Assembly: GCA_905221605.1 (NCBI GenBank)
Contig: CAJNDS010002368.1
Location: 822,511 to 886,510 of the forward strand
DNA: 64,000 nucleotides
Source of the DNA: Symbiodinium natans
Lineage: Eukaryota; Sar; Dinophyceae; Suessiales; Symbiodiniaceae
Reading direction: 5' to 3'
The notes under the pieces are model-generated. The model did not search any database. It was not told the DNA's origin and saw only the letters and a list, made by a program, of their open reading frames with translations. The translations under genes were made by a program, and so were the position numbers. Of this stretch, positions 1-11,424 are shown piece by piece (position 1 is the stretch's first letter; every line of letters begins with the position of its first letter).

Positions 1-175
1 GGCAGTTATGAGTAGGGTTTGGGGTTTAGGGTTTAGGGTTTAGGATTTAGGGTTTAGGGTTTAGGGTTTAGGGTTTGGGGTTTGGGGTTTAGGGTTTAGG
101 GCTTAGGTTTTTGGGTTTAGGGTTTAGGGTTAGGGTTTACGGTTTCGGGCAGGGCTGTTTAGGGTTTAGGGTGGG
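1..175 (+). repeat. TTTAGGG telomere-type array with variants
   Basis: Repeats of TTTAGGG with TTTGGGG and GCTTAGG variants. The array is imperfect and internal, so it is an interstitial telomere-like repeat rather than a clean chromosome end. Confidence 0.85.
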
Positions 176-187
176 TTTAGATTGAAA

Positions 188-400
188 ACGGTTCACGGAC
201 CACCACCACGGACCACCACCACGGACCACCACCACGGAACCACCAACGCGACCACCACCAACGCGACCACCACCAGGGGACCACCACCACCATGGACCAC
301 CACCGCGGACCACCACCACGGACCCCTACCACGGACCACCACCACGGACCACCATGGGAACCGCCATGGGACCACCACCATGGGACCACCGCCAGTGGAC
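188..400. repeat. GGACCACCACCAC minisatellite
   Basis: A 12-13 bp unit, GGACCACCACCAC, is repeated about 15 times with drift to GGGACCACCACCAT. It gives open frames rich in T/H/P or W/V in several registers; these are repeat artefacts. Confidence 0.85.
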
Positions 401-1005
401 CACCACAATGATCCGATTGAGCCGTGCGAGAAAAAAACGTCTTTTTCCGCCCGCGCACCGACGTTTCGTTTATATCGCGTTATATTTACGTTATAGGTGT
501 CTGCTTTCGGCATTCGGGTTTGCGGCTCCTATCAGGTTTTGGTTTTCGGGAGTTGCGCAACTTGAAGACACAACCTGCGCTGGCGCACCTAGGCGAAGCC
601 TTTTAATCTAGGGTTTAGGGTTCAGGGTTCAGTGTTTAGGGTTTAGGGTTTAGGGCTTCGGGTTCGCCAGCGCAGCTTCGAACACAGACTCCCTCTGAAA
701 GTCTCCCAATGGAATGAGCACGCCCTAACTACCCTATCGGTCCTGAAGTTTCTCCGTTGTAGGAGATCTTCTGCCCTTCCGGTGAGAAGGTATTGCGACG
801 TATCTCGCTGAGTTCGGTGTTGATTCACGGTGCAGAGGGCAGCCCACGGAGCAGCAGCGTGTCGCCGACCGTCTCGTCTCCACGACGCTAGTACGCATGT
901 GTTCCCCAGTTGGCCACTTGCTGAACACCTTGAAAACACCCGCCAAAAAGCAAAAGAACTCCCATAAATTTGAGCCCCGCCACGAGCTGAGTTGACTGGC
1001 CTCGG
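401..1005. other. Mostly unique spacer
   Basis: Apart from a short TTTAGGG array at 607-657 this stretch is not repetitive. Open frames exist on both strands, but none has a recognisable domain or clear coding character. Confidence 0.5.
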
Positions 1006-1605
1006 GCTTGGGGGGTTGGGGGGGTTGGGGGGGTTGGGTTGGGCGGGGGGGGGTGTGTTGGGGTGGTGGGGGGTTGGGGGGGTTGGGGGGGGGGGGGGTT
1101 GGGGGGGGGGGGGGGGGTGGGGGGGGGGGGGTGGGGGGGGTGTTGGGGGGGGGTGGGGGGTGTTGGGGGGGTGTTTGTGGGGGTGTGGGGTTGAGGGGTG
1201 TGGGGGTGTTGGGGGGTGTTGGGGGGGGTGTGGGGGGTGTTGTTGGGGGGTGTTGGGGGGTGTTGGGGGTGTTGGGGGGTGTGGGTTGTGTGGGGGGTGG
1301 TGGGGGTGTGTTGGGGGGGTGTGGGGGGTGTTGGGGGGTGTTGGGGGGGTTGTGTGGGGGGGGTTGTTGGGGGGGTGTTGGGGGTGGTTGGGGTGTTGGG
1401 GGGTGTTGGGGGGTGTTGGGGGGTGTTGGGGGGTGTTGGGGGGTGTTGGGGGGTGTTGGGGGGTGTGGGGGGTGTTGGGGGGTTGTTGGGGGGTGTGGGG
1501 GTGTTGGGGGGTGTTGGGGGGTGTTGGGGGGTGTTGGGGGGTGTTGGGGGGTGTTGGGGGGTGTTGGGGGTGGGGGGGTGTTGGGGGCGTGTTGGGGGGG
1601 CTTTA
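1006..1605 (+). repeat. G-rich satellite (GGGGTGTT-type)
   Basis: About 600 bp of almost pure G and T on the plus strand, mainly GGGGGGTGTT units with long G runs, including a regular 10-bp array at 1390-1570. Open frames encode G/V/W or P/T/N homopolymers and are not genes. The G runs make quadruplex formation likely. Confidence 0.9.
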
Positions 1606-1763
1606 AAAGCGGTGGTTTCAAAGCGATTCATATGCTTTGAAACAAGCTTGCACGGCTTAAAGAAGCTGGGAGGGAAACACAGTGCTCGCATGATGGGTTT
1701 CAAAAACTCATATGCTTTGAATCAAACTTGCATGTAAAACAACGAGGGGGGGAAGCGTGGGGG

Positions 1764-1860
1764 TTCTTTCTTTCTTTCTCTCTTTCTTTCTTTATTTCTT
1801 TCTTTCTCTCGCTCTTTCTCTCGCTCTCTCTTTCTCTCTGTCTCTGTCCCTTTCTTCTTC
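1764..1860 (+). repeat. CT-rich (TTTC/TCTC) microsatellite
   Basis: A pyrimidine tract of TTTC and TCTC units interrupting the 1.6-2.7 kb repeat field. Confidence 0.85.
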
Positions 1861-1934
1861 TAATCTACGGAAGGGAACAATTCCTCTCAAAATGCAGAGG
1901 GAATGGAGGTTTTCCTAAGAAAAACCAAGAACAT

Positions 1935-2000
1935 GAACACATCCTATGAAAATATAGAGGGAATATGGAACACATCCTATGAAAATATAGAGGGAATGGA
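1935..2000 (+). repeat. 33-bp tandem duplication
   Basis: A unit beginning GAACACATCCTATGAAAATA occurs at 1935 and again at 1968. A third, diverged copy of its AGAGGGAATGGAGG end is at 1895. Confidence 0.75.
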
Positions 2001-2138
2001 GGTCTTCCTAGGAACAACCAAGAAAACCGACCCCAAAAAAGAGACCCCCCCAAAAAATGCCCTCCGAAAGGAAAGGCTCGCAGCTTCCCAAATTTGCACG
2101 AATAATGCTTGCATGATGGGGATAGAAGATTCAATATT

Positions 2139-2228
2139 GCACATTTTTGAAGCACGTGTGCACGGCTGAAGAAATTACTTTATGCACATTTTTGAAGCAC
2201 GTGTGCACGGCTGAAGAAATTACTTTAT
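2139..2228 (+). repeat. 45-bp perfect tandem duplication
   Basis: The unit starting GCACATTTTTGAAGCACGTG occurs at 2139 and 2184 without visible change. Confidence 0.85.
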
Positions 2229-2906
2229 AAAAAAAAACGAAGAGGCGGGGGGGGGGGGGGGGGAAGACGCCCCTCCCCCCATTTGCAAACACGATGCTCG
2301 CATGCTGGGGTTTGGAGATGCTCGCAACTTCCCTCATTTGCGAAAACCATTAGCTTGCATGCTGGGGTTTGGAAAGTCGATGAAAGGCTCACAGCTTCCT
2401 TCCCACTATGTGCGAAACAATGCTGCATGATGGGGTAGAAGATTCATATGTTTCATAATTTTTCGAGCAAGTTCGCACAGCTAAAGAGATTTTAAATTAG
2501 CGGGCGGTTGCGGAGGGGGGGGGGGGGTGGCCGCGCCACCGCTGGCAAAGGTTGGGAAAGCCTCGCAGCTTGCCCCTTTTTGCGAAACAATGCTTGCATG
2601 ATGAGGATAAAAGGTGCAAACATTTCATAGTTTTGAAGTACGATTGCACGGCTGAAAAGACTAACCAAGCGGGGGGTTTGGGGGGAGCGCACCACCCGCC
2701 ATTTGCGAACACAATGGCACCTCGGAAAAAGAATCGGAGCCAAGCCAAGCCAAGCCACACCTCTGCAAAGCAAAAACCCGGGCCCCTTAAACCCTAAAAC
2801 CCTTCAAGCCCTGAAACCCTCAAATCCCAACACCCTAAACCCCCTTAATACCCTAAAGCCCCTAGAGCCCCTAAAGCCCCTAAACCCTAAAGCCGAGATT
2901 GCCCCA

Positions 2907-2984
2907 GTAACCTAGGATTGAAAACGGGTGCCCTTTGTTGCTTTGTTGCTTAAGGGCAGAAGGGCCTACTCTGGGCCTAGTTAC
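2907..2984. mobile_element. Foldback element, family D (copy 1)
   Basis: Left end GTAACCTAGGATTG and right end CTCTGGGCCTAGTTAC are inverted (GTAAC-CTAGG facing outward). The interior carries GGGTGCCC. Other copies are near 10.4, 12.4, 17.1, 41.5 and 55.2 kb. Confidence 0.6.
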
Positions 2985-3183
2985 CCTAAACCCTAACCCC
3001 TAAACCCTAAACCCTAAACCCTCAACCCTAAACCCTAAACCCTAAACCCTAAACCCTAAACCCTAAACCCACCAAAAAAAGGGGCAGACCACTGGGCATC
3101 CCTCAGAAACCATACTACCGAGGCCTGGCTCGGCCGCGCTGGCCGGGGCGCTCTCGGCCACGTAGCGCTGCCACCTGAATACT

Positions 3184-3290
3184 GGTTAGGGCTTAGGGTT
3201 TAGGGTTTAGGGTTTAGGGTTTAGGGTTTAGGGTTTAGGGTTTAGGGTTTAGGGTTTAGGGTTTAGGGTTTAGGGTTTAGGGTTTAGGGT
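3184..3290 (+). repeat. TTTAGGG array, about 15 units
   Basis: Nearly perfect TTTAGGG repeats following a short unique spacer. Confidence 0.9.
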
Positions 3291-3916
3291 GTTTTAAGGC
3301 TTTTATAGGGTTTTTATAAGGTTTTGAAAGTTTTTAGGGCTGCTAGGGTCTCATAAGAGGTTGTCCAAAGTTGTTGTTTCGTAATAGCAAGGGGTATTTT
3401 CTAGGGGATTTATAAGGTTGTCTGAGGTCTTGTTTTAAAAGGGTTGTGAGAGTTTGTTTATAGGGTTTTCTATTGTTATAGGGTGTTTTATGGGGTTTAG
3501 TAGGGGTTTTATAGGGCTTGAGAAATGCGGCATTTTAGGTGCTATGAAGGTTTTCTAAGGTTTTTTGTTTAATAGGGGGCTTATGGGGTTTCAGAAGGTG
3601 TCCGAAGGTTTTCCTGATTGCTCTCTTTTGTTTAATCGGGTTGTTAGGGTTTGTTTATAGGGTTTTTTAAATTGGGTTTAGGGTTTAGGGTATAGGGCAA
3701 AGCTTGCCGGGTTTCGTACAGGGTTTATAGGTTTTTATCGGGTTCTACAAGGTTTTCTAGGTGTTTTTGTTAATATAAACTGGCTTTCTAGGGATTGCTT
3801 TTAGGGTTGTCTGGATCTTGTAGAGTTCATAGGTTTCGTGGTAGAGTTCGTAGGGTGCTCATAGGGCTCTCTGGGACGGGGGTCTATGACAGAACCCCAA
3901 GGAAAAATCAAATACA
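3291..3916. other. Degenerate telomere-like spacer
   Basis: A TTTATAGGG/TTTTAGGG-like, T- and G-rich stretch with no gene recognised. It looks like decayed telomere-type repeat. Confidence 0.5.
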
Positions 3917-4082
3917 GAGGTCGGAATAATTACCAACTGTATTCCCTTAGGGTCCCTTTATGGATGCACCAGAATAACCCCCAAAACCCTATTCTGATTA
4001 CCAATTGTATTCCCTTAGGGTCCCTTTAAGAATATACAAAATTTCCCCCCGAAACCCTATTCTAATTTTTCAGGCCCCTATA
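3917..4082. mobile_element. Family G element with internal 68-bp tandem duplication
   Basis: The block TACCAACTGTATTCCCTTAG occurs at 3931 and, with one change, at 3999 (period 68). Relatives on the opposite strand share GGGGCCATAAGGGGAATACT-like and ATTATTCCGACCCC motifs near 6.8, 9.7 and 38.0 kb. Confidence 0.5.
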
Positions 4083-6240
4083 TGATAGGAGTCCGCAGAC
4101 TAAACCCTAAACCTTAAGCCCTAAACCCTAAACCCTAAACCCTAAACCCTAAACCCTTAGGGCGCGGGTTTAAGAGTGAAGGGCTTCAAGGCTTAAACTG
4201 GGCAAGGCTGGAAGCTGCTCAGCAACGAGCAGCCCCCTTGAAGGGTTCCTAGGAAAGACCCAACAGTAGTACAGGGTTCAGGGATGTTTAGGGTTTAGGG
4301 TGTAGGGTTTAGGGTTTAGGGTTTGGGGTTTAGGTTTGGAGTTTAGGGTTTCGGGTTTAGGGTTCAGGGGTTGTGGGATTTGGGGTTGAGGGTGTAGGGG
4401 GTACTATTCTGGGGCTCTACTTTTTGAATCCCTGAGCGTCTGGGAAGTTCGGCATGCAACTTGTCAATCGTGTGATGGAGCATTCCGCAGCCAGGCCCCC
4501 CATTAAGGCTCGTTAAGGCATATTTGGCTATTTAGTCTGAGGAGTCTTTTGGGACCATGCGAACTGAGGTTTGCGATATCGGTTTAAAGGTAACGCAATG
4601 GCCCCAAACCCGAATAAGCCCAAAACCCGAAACCCTAGGCCCTAGACCCTAACCTGCGAACGAACCCAAGCCGAGGATAGCCCTTAAAACCCTCTGAAAA
4701 AAAATTAGGGTTTAGGGTTTGGGGTTAAGGGTTTAGGGTAGTATTCCTGAATAAGATCCTCTTAAACCCAATAAGGGAAAACTGAAAATGTCCCAAGGGC
4801 CTACCGAGAAGCCCTGAACCCTATCCTCCATTTCTGGGGGTCCCCTAAACCCTAAACCCTAAACCCTAAACCCTAAACCCTAAACCCTAAACCCTAAACC
4901 CTAAACCCTAAACCCTAAACCCTAAACCTCGATCACCCGACACCAATCCAGGGGCTGCGACGCGGGCACCAGAGACTCGGGGAGACTGGCGCAGAAGCCT
5001 GCCAGGAAAGGGGTTTAGGGCTGAAGGGGGTTTAGGGTTTAGGGTTTGGGCTTCAGGGTTCAATTAGGGTTTGGGGCTGTTTAGGCTGTAGTGAAGCTTG
5101 TAGGGGTTTAGGGTGTGATTCCGGGTTTGGGGCCTTAGGGTCGGGTTTAAGGTTAGGGCTTGTTAGGGCTTATGGGTTGAGGGTTTTGGCTTTTACCAGA
5201 CTCATGGGGCTTAGGCCTTTTTTCGGTTGAGGGCATGCAAGCAGTCAATGAAGCAAGCCGTGAAATGCGACCTCCCGCTTGCCTGAGCTTCACGCCTGCA
5301 TTTGCTGATTTGCTGAATTGCAGGAGCATGGAGTTGCAGGTCAGTAGGGAATATCCCTCAAACCCAACAAGGCCAAAGTACCCATAATGGCCTGTAACCC
5401 CAACAGGCAGGGTTCTAGAGCGAAGAAGGCCTTCCAAGAAGCGTCGATGCTCGTCGGCACCCTCCGGGAACTCCTCTCTTGCGGGCTTGGGGTGTTCTTT
5501 TGGGCCAAGAAAAGCCCTCCGAGTAGCCCTAAACCCGAAACCCTAAACCCTAGGCCCTAAAAGGGCTTATAGGGACTTCGGAGCCCAGTGTGGGGTTGAG
5601 CGTGGGTCAGGAGGCCCCTAAATTCAAGGAATTCACGCAACGAACAATTTTGGTTGGGGTTTCCTCTTTAAAAACAAGAGAGCCACCCCCAATTGATTCC
5701 TTCGCGTCCCCAAAGAGGACGTTGGCTGACCCCCCCCCCCCCCAAAAAAAAAGAAAGTTGCTGGTTCATGTTTACGCCTTGTCTTAGAGCGGGTGCCCAA
5801 CGAAAGAGGGTGGACCATTGCGCTTGGTATGCGAAAAATCTACGAAAAAATCGCTGAAACCAGAACAGCCTTGTAAACCACCCTGGAAAGCCCCTAAACC
5901 TCAACCCCTTTCAAAAGAACCGTTAAACCACACCGAACTTTAAACACAACAATACATGTGAGCCCTGTAAGCCCTCAAAGACAAGGCCGGGCGCGGCTGC
6001 GACATAAAACCCCCCCCTAACCCTAAAATCAACCCCTAAAGAATCTCAAAACCCTTTAAACAATCATTAATACGCCTTACAGCCATGGACCCTAAAACCT
6101 TAAACAGGAGCCGTAAAACCGAAAAGCCTGAAAACACAAAGCCCTTAAAGAACAACCAGGATGTTGAAAAAGACTTGAACGACAACCCTTGAACAACTAA
6201 CTTTCTCAAACCCAAAAACAGCAGAACACAGCCCCCAAAG
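4083..6240. other. Alternating telomere-like arrays and unique spacers; no gene
   Basis: Short arrays occur at 4100-4160, 4280-4330 and 4850-4927 (CCCTAAA, 11 units). The spacers between them are unique. Poly-C then poly-A lies near 5730. Open frames such as 5153-5437 (minus) show no domain. Confidence 0.5.
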
Positions 6241-6244
6241 CCAC

Positions 6245-6423
6245 ATGTGCCCTAACCCTAAACCCTAAACCCTAAACCCTAAACCCTAAACCCTAAACCC
6301 TAAACCCTAAACCCTAAACCCCCTAAACCCTAAACCCTAAACCCTAAACCCTAAACCCTAAACCCCCAACCCTAAACCCTAAACCCTAAACCCTAAACCC
6401 TAAACCCTAAACCCTAAACCCCC
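6245..6423 (-). repeat. CCCTAAA array
   Basis: About 25 units with two CCCCCTAAA/CCCCCAA interruptions. Confidence 0.9.
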
Positions 6424-6506
6424 AGGATGGGCCCCCCGGCTGCGCGCCACAGGAGCTCCGCGAGTTGCCAGAGCACGTCATCCAGGGGCGGTAGCTGAGA
6501 GGCCTG

Positions 6507-6770
6507 TTTAGGGTTTGGGGTTTAGGGTTTAGGGTTTAGGGTTTAGGGTTTGGGGTTTAGGGTTTAGGGTTTAGGGCTTAGGGTTTAGGGTTTGGGGTTT
6601 AGGGTTTAGGGTCTAGGGTTTGGGGTTTAGGGTTTAGGGTTTAGGGTTTAGGGTTTAGGGTTTAGGGCTTAGGGCTTAGGGCTTAGGGCTTAGGGTTTAG
6701 GGTTTGGGGTTTGGGGTTTGGGGTTTAGGGTTTAGGGATGGGGGTCTGGGGTTTGGGGTTTGGGGTTAAG
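6507..6770 (+). repeat. TTTAGGG/TTTGGGG/CTTAGGG mixed array
   Basis: This array has the opposite orientation to 6245-6423, so the two form an inverted pair around a unique spacer of about 80 bp. Confidence 0.85.
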
Positions 6771-6850
6771 GGTTTTGGGGGTCATTATAGTACACTTATG
6801 AAATGGCCATAAGGGGAATACTATTAGCTCTGTTATTCCGACCCCTATAT
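6771..6850 (+). mobile_element. Family G element (copy)
   Basis: It contains ATGGCCATAAGGGGAATACT and TTATTCCGACCCCTATA, shared with copies at 9701-9780 and 37950-38046 and, reversed, at 3917-4082. Confidence 0.55.
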
Positions 6851-7087
6851 TGGCTGAGAGGCCTGTGCTCGCTTGTAGGGGGATCTTTGGCGTTTAGGGT
6901 TTAGGGCTTGGGTTTGGGGTTTAGGGTTTAGGGTTTAGGGTTTAGGGCTTTAGGGCTTTAGGGCTTTAGGGCTTTAGGGTTTTAGGGTTTCAGGGTTTAG
7001 GGCGATCACAAGTAGCTCGGTTGTCGGGGCTCTTTGGGGCTTTAGAGGGTCCGGAGCCCGCGCTCTGCGTTAGGGCTCTAGGACGCA

Positions 7088-7318
7088 TACTTGGAGGTTC
7101 AGGGGTGGTTATAACAGTGGTTGTAAGCAAGGTAGCTATACTTATAACCGGTTATACACCTTATTTGGGTGTTTCCGAATTTAGGGGTGCCTTCTTGGGG
7201 TCCTTCTTGTAAGGGAATCTTACACATTTGGGGATCTACGTTAGGGGTCCCTATATTCGGAAACCCCCATTTAGGGTACTTGTAGCCCTACTTATAACTA
7301 CCCACGAACCTTCAAGTA
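7088..7318. mobile_element. Family A foldback element with a nested family C element
   Basis: Ends TA-CTTGGAGGTTC and GAACCTTCAAG-TA are inverted repeats flanked by TA. The arms continue into GTTATAA and CTTATAACTACCC. The middle is interrupted by a 104-bp family C element at 7166-7269. Confidence 0.8.
7166..7269. mobile_element. Family C foldback element inside a family A copy
   Basis: Termini TGGGTGTTTCCGAA and TTCGGAAACCCCCA are inverted. It splits the family A interior (ACCTTATT and TAGGGTAC in the intact copies), leaving TT on both sides (7164-7165 and 7270-7271) as a 2-bp target duplication. Confidence 0.75.
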
Positions 7319-8580
7319 AGGAGGGCTCAAGATATTGGAGTCCTTTCAGGGTGTTGGCCTTAGGGCTTACAGGGCTTTAGGGCTGAGCTGTCTGCTTGCA
7401 GCCAACAGGTGCGCAGTGTGCAACATAGTGCAGCTAAAGCAACGATCGGATGCCAAGTTTCTGGCTTCTTGTTTGCTTCCGTGATAAGGCGAGGAGTCCC
7501 GTCACCCTCCGGATGGTCCAAAGTTCTTTAGGAGGTCGCACGGTTTATCCAAACCCACGAACTACACGGTGGCCCCATGGCCGCCAGGCCGTCTTCTTCC
7601 ATGCTCTCAAGATCAGCTGTAAAGCTCTGAGTAGGCCAGGCCTGAGCATGTAGCCAGACCACAGGGGTTGGAAGATCTTGCAACTAAACGTTCGATCGAC
7701 TGCAATGACGAGTAAATGTCGTGTCCAGTAATATATTAGGCAGCGGTCGACGTTTGCGTGGGTAGGGTAACGTAGTATTGCGGGCTGGTCGACTAAAACG
7801 AGAATCGTGCTGCGTTGCAAACGGCAGCCCTAAACCCTAAAGCCTAAACCTTGGGCTTGTGAGTTCCGTTCACAGGGTCTGAGATGTTTGGGTGTAGGGC
7901 TTGGGCTTCTTAGGGTTCATGGCGCAGGGTTGGCAGGGTTTAGGGCTGTCAAAGCGTGCAGGGTTCTGGGGCTTGTAATGATTACAGACTTTGAGGCCTA
8001 AAATGCTTAGGGTTTAGGGTTTCGGGTTTAGGGTTCCGGGTTTAGGGTTTAGGATTAGGACACCATAAACAAAGCCAACGCACAAAACCCTAAACCCCTG
8101 AACACCAGCCCCTTGCAACTCGCGCACTTTATACCCTCCATAAATCCATAAATCCTAAATGCCTGTGAACGCAGAAAATCTATAAGCCCAAAGCCCCAAA
8201 GCCCTATTAAACCGTTAAGGCTTTAGGGTTTCGGGTTTAGGGACTATTGACCCCAAAGCCCCGTAAACACTATTACATCAAGAACCCTTAGCCCCTAAAC
8301 TCCCCCCGAAACCCTAAGCCCTAAACCCTAAGAACCTAAACCCTATACCCTAAACCCTAAACCCTACACCCTATACCCTAAACCCTACACCCTAAACCCT
8401 AAACCCTGAACCCTAAACCCTGAACCCTAAGCCCTGAACCCTGACCCCTAAACCCTGAACCCTTGAAGCCTCGAGCCCGGTCCCGCAGACGCGGAGTGCG
8501 AGAACTCCCGTGCGGAACTCCTCGTAGTCCTGAAAAGGGTTTAGGGTTTAGGGTTTAGTGTTTATAGGGTTTAGGGTTAC
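7319..8580. other. Unique spacer then mixed telomere-like arrays
   Basis: 7330-7830 is non-repetitive, with no recognised gene. 8000-8580 alternates TTTAGGG and CCCTAAA/CCCTGAA pieces, including CCCTACACCCTA variants near 8360. Confidence 0.5.
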
Positions 8581-9700
8581 TTCAGGGGGGTTCTTCAGCA
8601 AAGCAGAGCGTCACACCATGGCGTTTGGAGCTAAGCAAGGCTCCGCCCGACGATGCCCAAAAGACGCTGACGTCGCAAAGCGTTGAAACTTAGAATCCAG
8701 GAGGCCTAAACTTAAACCTTAAACCCCTCTAGAGGGCCCTTAAACCCTATACCCTAGACCCCAAACCCTAAACCAGAAAAGGATCCGGGCCCCGTTCGCT
8801 TCGAGGTCTTCTCGCAGGCTCGCTGCTGGTCCATTCGATGGACAAACCTATCTTCGGCTCTGGAAGGAATTCAGTGAGTTCATTCTGCCAGAAATTGAAT
8901 CTGGCCAGGCACCAGTCTTCGAACTTGGCAACGGAGTGCGCCGAGAGTGCTGAGTCCTCGCAGGTGAAGATGAGGAAGAACACTGCTTCTTGGTGCGACT
9001 GGGCTGGGCCTTGAAACTTCCTCGTGCGTTGGCAGCATCTTTGTCAGCAGCCTCCACCCCCCCCGCCCCCCCCCCCCCACCCCCGACAAAACACATTGCA
9101 CGCCAACCCTAAACCCTAAACCCTAAACCCTAAACCCTAAACCCTAAACTCTAGACCCTAGACCCTAAACCCTAAACCCACTCACACCGCTCAGACGCCC
9201 CTTCTAGCGGCGCGGAGCTTTCGCCCACTTACACTGCGTCTGCGTAGACGCCCATGATCACTGCGGATATGCCTACGGCGGATCGCCGGTACAAAGCATG
9301 CCCCACAGAACTCAGGACGCCTCCTGAGAAAGTGTCCATTAGTGTCCTAAAGGTTAAACCCTAAATCCTAATCAAACCCCTAAACCCTAAACCCTGATTA
9401 CCCTGACACTTTTGGGTCCAGAAACCCGGATCATGTCCCGAAATATCCGAGAGTGTCCCGAAGAAACCCCTAAGGAGACCCCTTCACTACAGAGACCCCA
9501 CGAAACCCCTTTGTCCCACCCAATGAGACCCTCTAGAGAGACCCCCAGAAAATCCTCAACCGCCCCCTCAACAACCTCCAATGACCCTCTAATCCCCTCT
9601 GAACCTCAAACCCCAAACCTCCTAAAACCCTGAACCCCGCCCTTAACCATTAAGCCCTAGGCCATCCTAAGCCCCGTACTATCGGGGCCTGAATCATTAC
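8581..9700. other. Unique spacers with short arrays; no gene
   Basis: A CCCTAAA array lies at 9107-9178 after a C-rich tract at 9054-9080. Small frames near 8770-9100 (minus) and 9412-9633 (plus) have no domain, and the latter is largely ACCCC-type repeat. Confidence 0.45.
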
Positions 9701-9780
9701 AATAGGGTTTTGGGGTTCTTATAGTATACCTACAAAGGGGCCATAGGGGAACACTATGAGTAATTATTCCGACTCCTATA
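9701..9780 (+). mobile_element. Family G element (copy)
   Basis: It starts AATAGGGTTTTGGGGTTCTT, contains AAAGGGGCCATAGGGGAACA and ends ATTATTCCGACTCCTATA, parallel to 6771-6850. Confidence 0.55.
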
Positions 9781-11070
9781 GTGCTATCCTGAAATCCTAG
9801 AGCGGTCACGCCCGCGTGGGGCCTTGCTAGTGAGGCGACATCGGGCCGTGGACAGCCACTTCTTCAGGAGTCCCACCTGTCACAGGGTAAGGGTTTAGGC
9901 TTTGGGCTTTGGGGTTTGGGGCTTGGCGTTTGGGGTTTGGCGTTTGGGGTTTGGCGTTTGGGGCTTGGGGTTTGGGGTTTGGGGAGTTTGGGGGTTTGGG
10001 GGTTTGGGGGTTTGGGGGTTGGGGCTCAGTTGTCTCCAGGGTTTTAAGGTATTGAAATGTTTTGAAGGAGGCTTTTAAAATATTGTAGTACCCCGAGAAG
10101 CTGCAAGCTGCCCTAAGGTCGGGATGTTGTTGAGTTTGAGTCTTGCGAACAGGGTTCGAGTTCAGGGTGTAGGGTTTAGGGTTTAGGCTTTAGGGTTTAG
10201 GGCTACTGTGAGAAAGGAAATTCGAGCGGCGGGGGGCGGCGAGGGATTTGGGGTTTTCAGGGCTTGGAGCTGAAGGCTCAAGGAGAAAACGCCGAACATC
10301 TGAATGCCAACAAATAAACCAGCATCGCCTGCCCGGAGCCCCCGCCATCAAGCGGTGTGATGTATACACTTCTCGATGAACACTTTCTAGACCCAGGAGT
10401 AACCTAGGAACAAAAAGGGTGCCCTTTTTGGTTTCAAGGGGAGTCTAAGGACCCCGGCCTACTCCGAGCCCTAGCTTTGGAACAGTCTTGCTACGCCTGT
10501 TCAGAGCAGAACCGCTTAAGAGCAAGAGCGCAAGAAGTTGATAGAACCTGAAAGCCCTAACTGCCAATAATGCTGAACCCCAGCCCCTAAACCCCCGAAG
10601 CCACATATACCCTAAAGCAAGCCCAAAATTTGAACACCCGAGACGTCCTAAGCACACTAACACCTTAACGCCCAAAACCAAAAAACTGCAAACTCTCATC
10701 TCGCTTGGGGGCTATCACGGATTAGGGCACAGGGTTGAGAGCTCAATGCTCAACGCGTTCTGGAACTGGGGTTTGGGGTTCGAATTCTAAGGTTATGGGG
10801 CTTGCCCTCTCTGACTCCTCAAACCTCGCCTTATATTCGTGTCAGATAAAAGCACCCCCTATCCCCACCACCACCACATGTCCCCTGTTTTAAAGCCAGC
10901 CGATATTCCCTAAACCCCTTTTGACCCCTTCAACTTCCCCCGCCTTTGTCGCAGCTGCAGTGGGGTCGGCAACCATGGCAAAGCGCCAGATCTTTTTTTT
11001 TAAGGGAACACGACAGGAATCAAAGCGGGGCAATGCTCAGCGGGCTCGGTTCTTGACATTCTCTGGGCGC
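9781..11070. other. Spacers with TTTGGGG-like repeats; no gene
   Basis: 9890-10025 is TTTGGGG/GTTTGGCG repeat. The rest is unique sequence with a family D copy at 10399-10485. No gene was recognised. Confidence 0.45.
10399..10485. mobile_element. Family D element (copy 2)
   Basis: Left end GTAACCTAGGAACAAAAAGG, then GGTGCCC and CCTACTCCGAGCCCTAG at the right, as in the copy at 2907-2984. Confidence 0.55.
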
Positions 11071-11080
11071 CCCAGTGCGA

Positions 11081-11131
11081 AATATTAATAATAGTAATAA
11101 TAGTAATAAGAATAATACTAATAATAATAGT
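11081..11131 (+). repeat. AAT/AGT trinucleotide microsatellite
   Basis: AATAATAGTAATAATAGTAA-type repeat of about 50 bp. Confidence 0.85.
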
Positions 11132-11369
11132 GCACGAAGACTTCTCGGCCGCCATCGCACACATGAGCCAACACAGGCTTCGGCACCGCCCGGACGCTCG
11201 GTCGGTCACAAACGCGGGGCTAGCACGGAGTCACTGCTCGGTTCCGCACATAAGCACTCAGAGCCGCAAAAAAACAGAGAGACAGAGAGAGCCAGGTTTA
11301 GGGTTTAGGGTTTTAGGGTTTAGGGTTTAGGGTTTAGGGTTTGGGGCTTGGGGTTTGGGGTTTGGGGTT

Positions 11370-11370
<1 letters not shown>

Positions 11371-11423
<53 letters not shown>
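11371..11423 (+). repeat. GA microsatellite
   Basis: About 26 GA units directly following TTTAGGG/TTTGGGG repeats. Confidence 0.9.

Positions 11424-11424
<1 letters not shown>

Larger units (their letters stand above)
1606..2760. repeat. Degenerate tandem field of a 150-200 bp unit
   Basis: Four or more diverged copies carry the same landmarks: GCTTGCATGATGGGG, ATTCATATGTTTCA, TTTTGAAGCACG, GCACGGCTGAAGA and a G- or C-run. Copies lie near 1610-1735, 2075-2230, 2270-2500 and 2530-2715. No coding function is visible. Confidence 0.7.

Noticed and set aside
1-175. A true chromosome end at the start of the window
   Set aside because: The repeats are imperfect, short and followed by more internal arrays in both orientations; nothing marks a terminus.
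734-1703. Pro/Thr/Asn-rich minus frames and Gly/Val/Trp plus frames of 200-295 codons
   Set aside because: They lie in the G/T satellite at 1006-1605 and have no non-repeat domain.
10136-10200. tRNA T-arm-like GGGTTCGAG motif
   Set aside because: No matching acceptor, D or anticodon arms at the right distances; similar GGTTCGA strings elsewhere also lack a cloverleaf.
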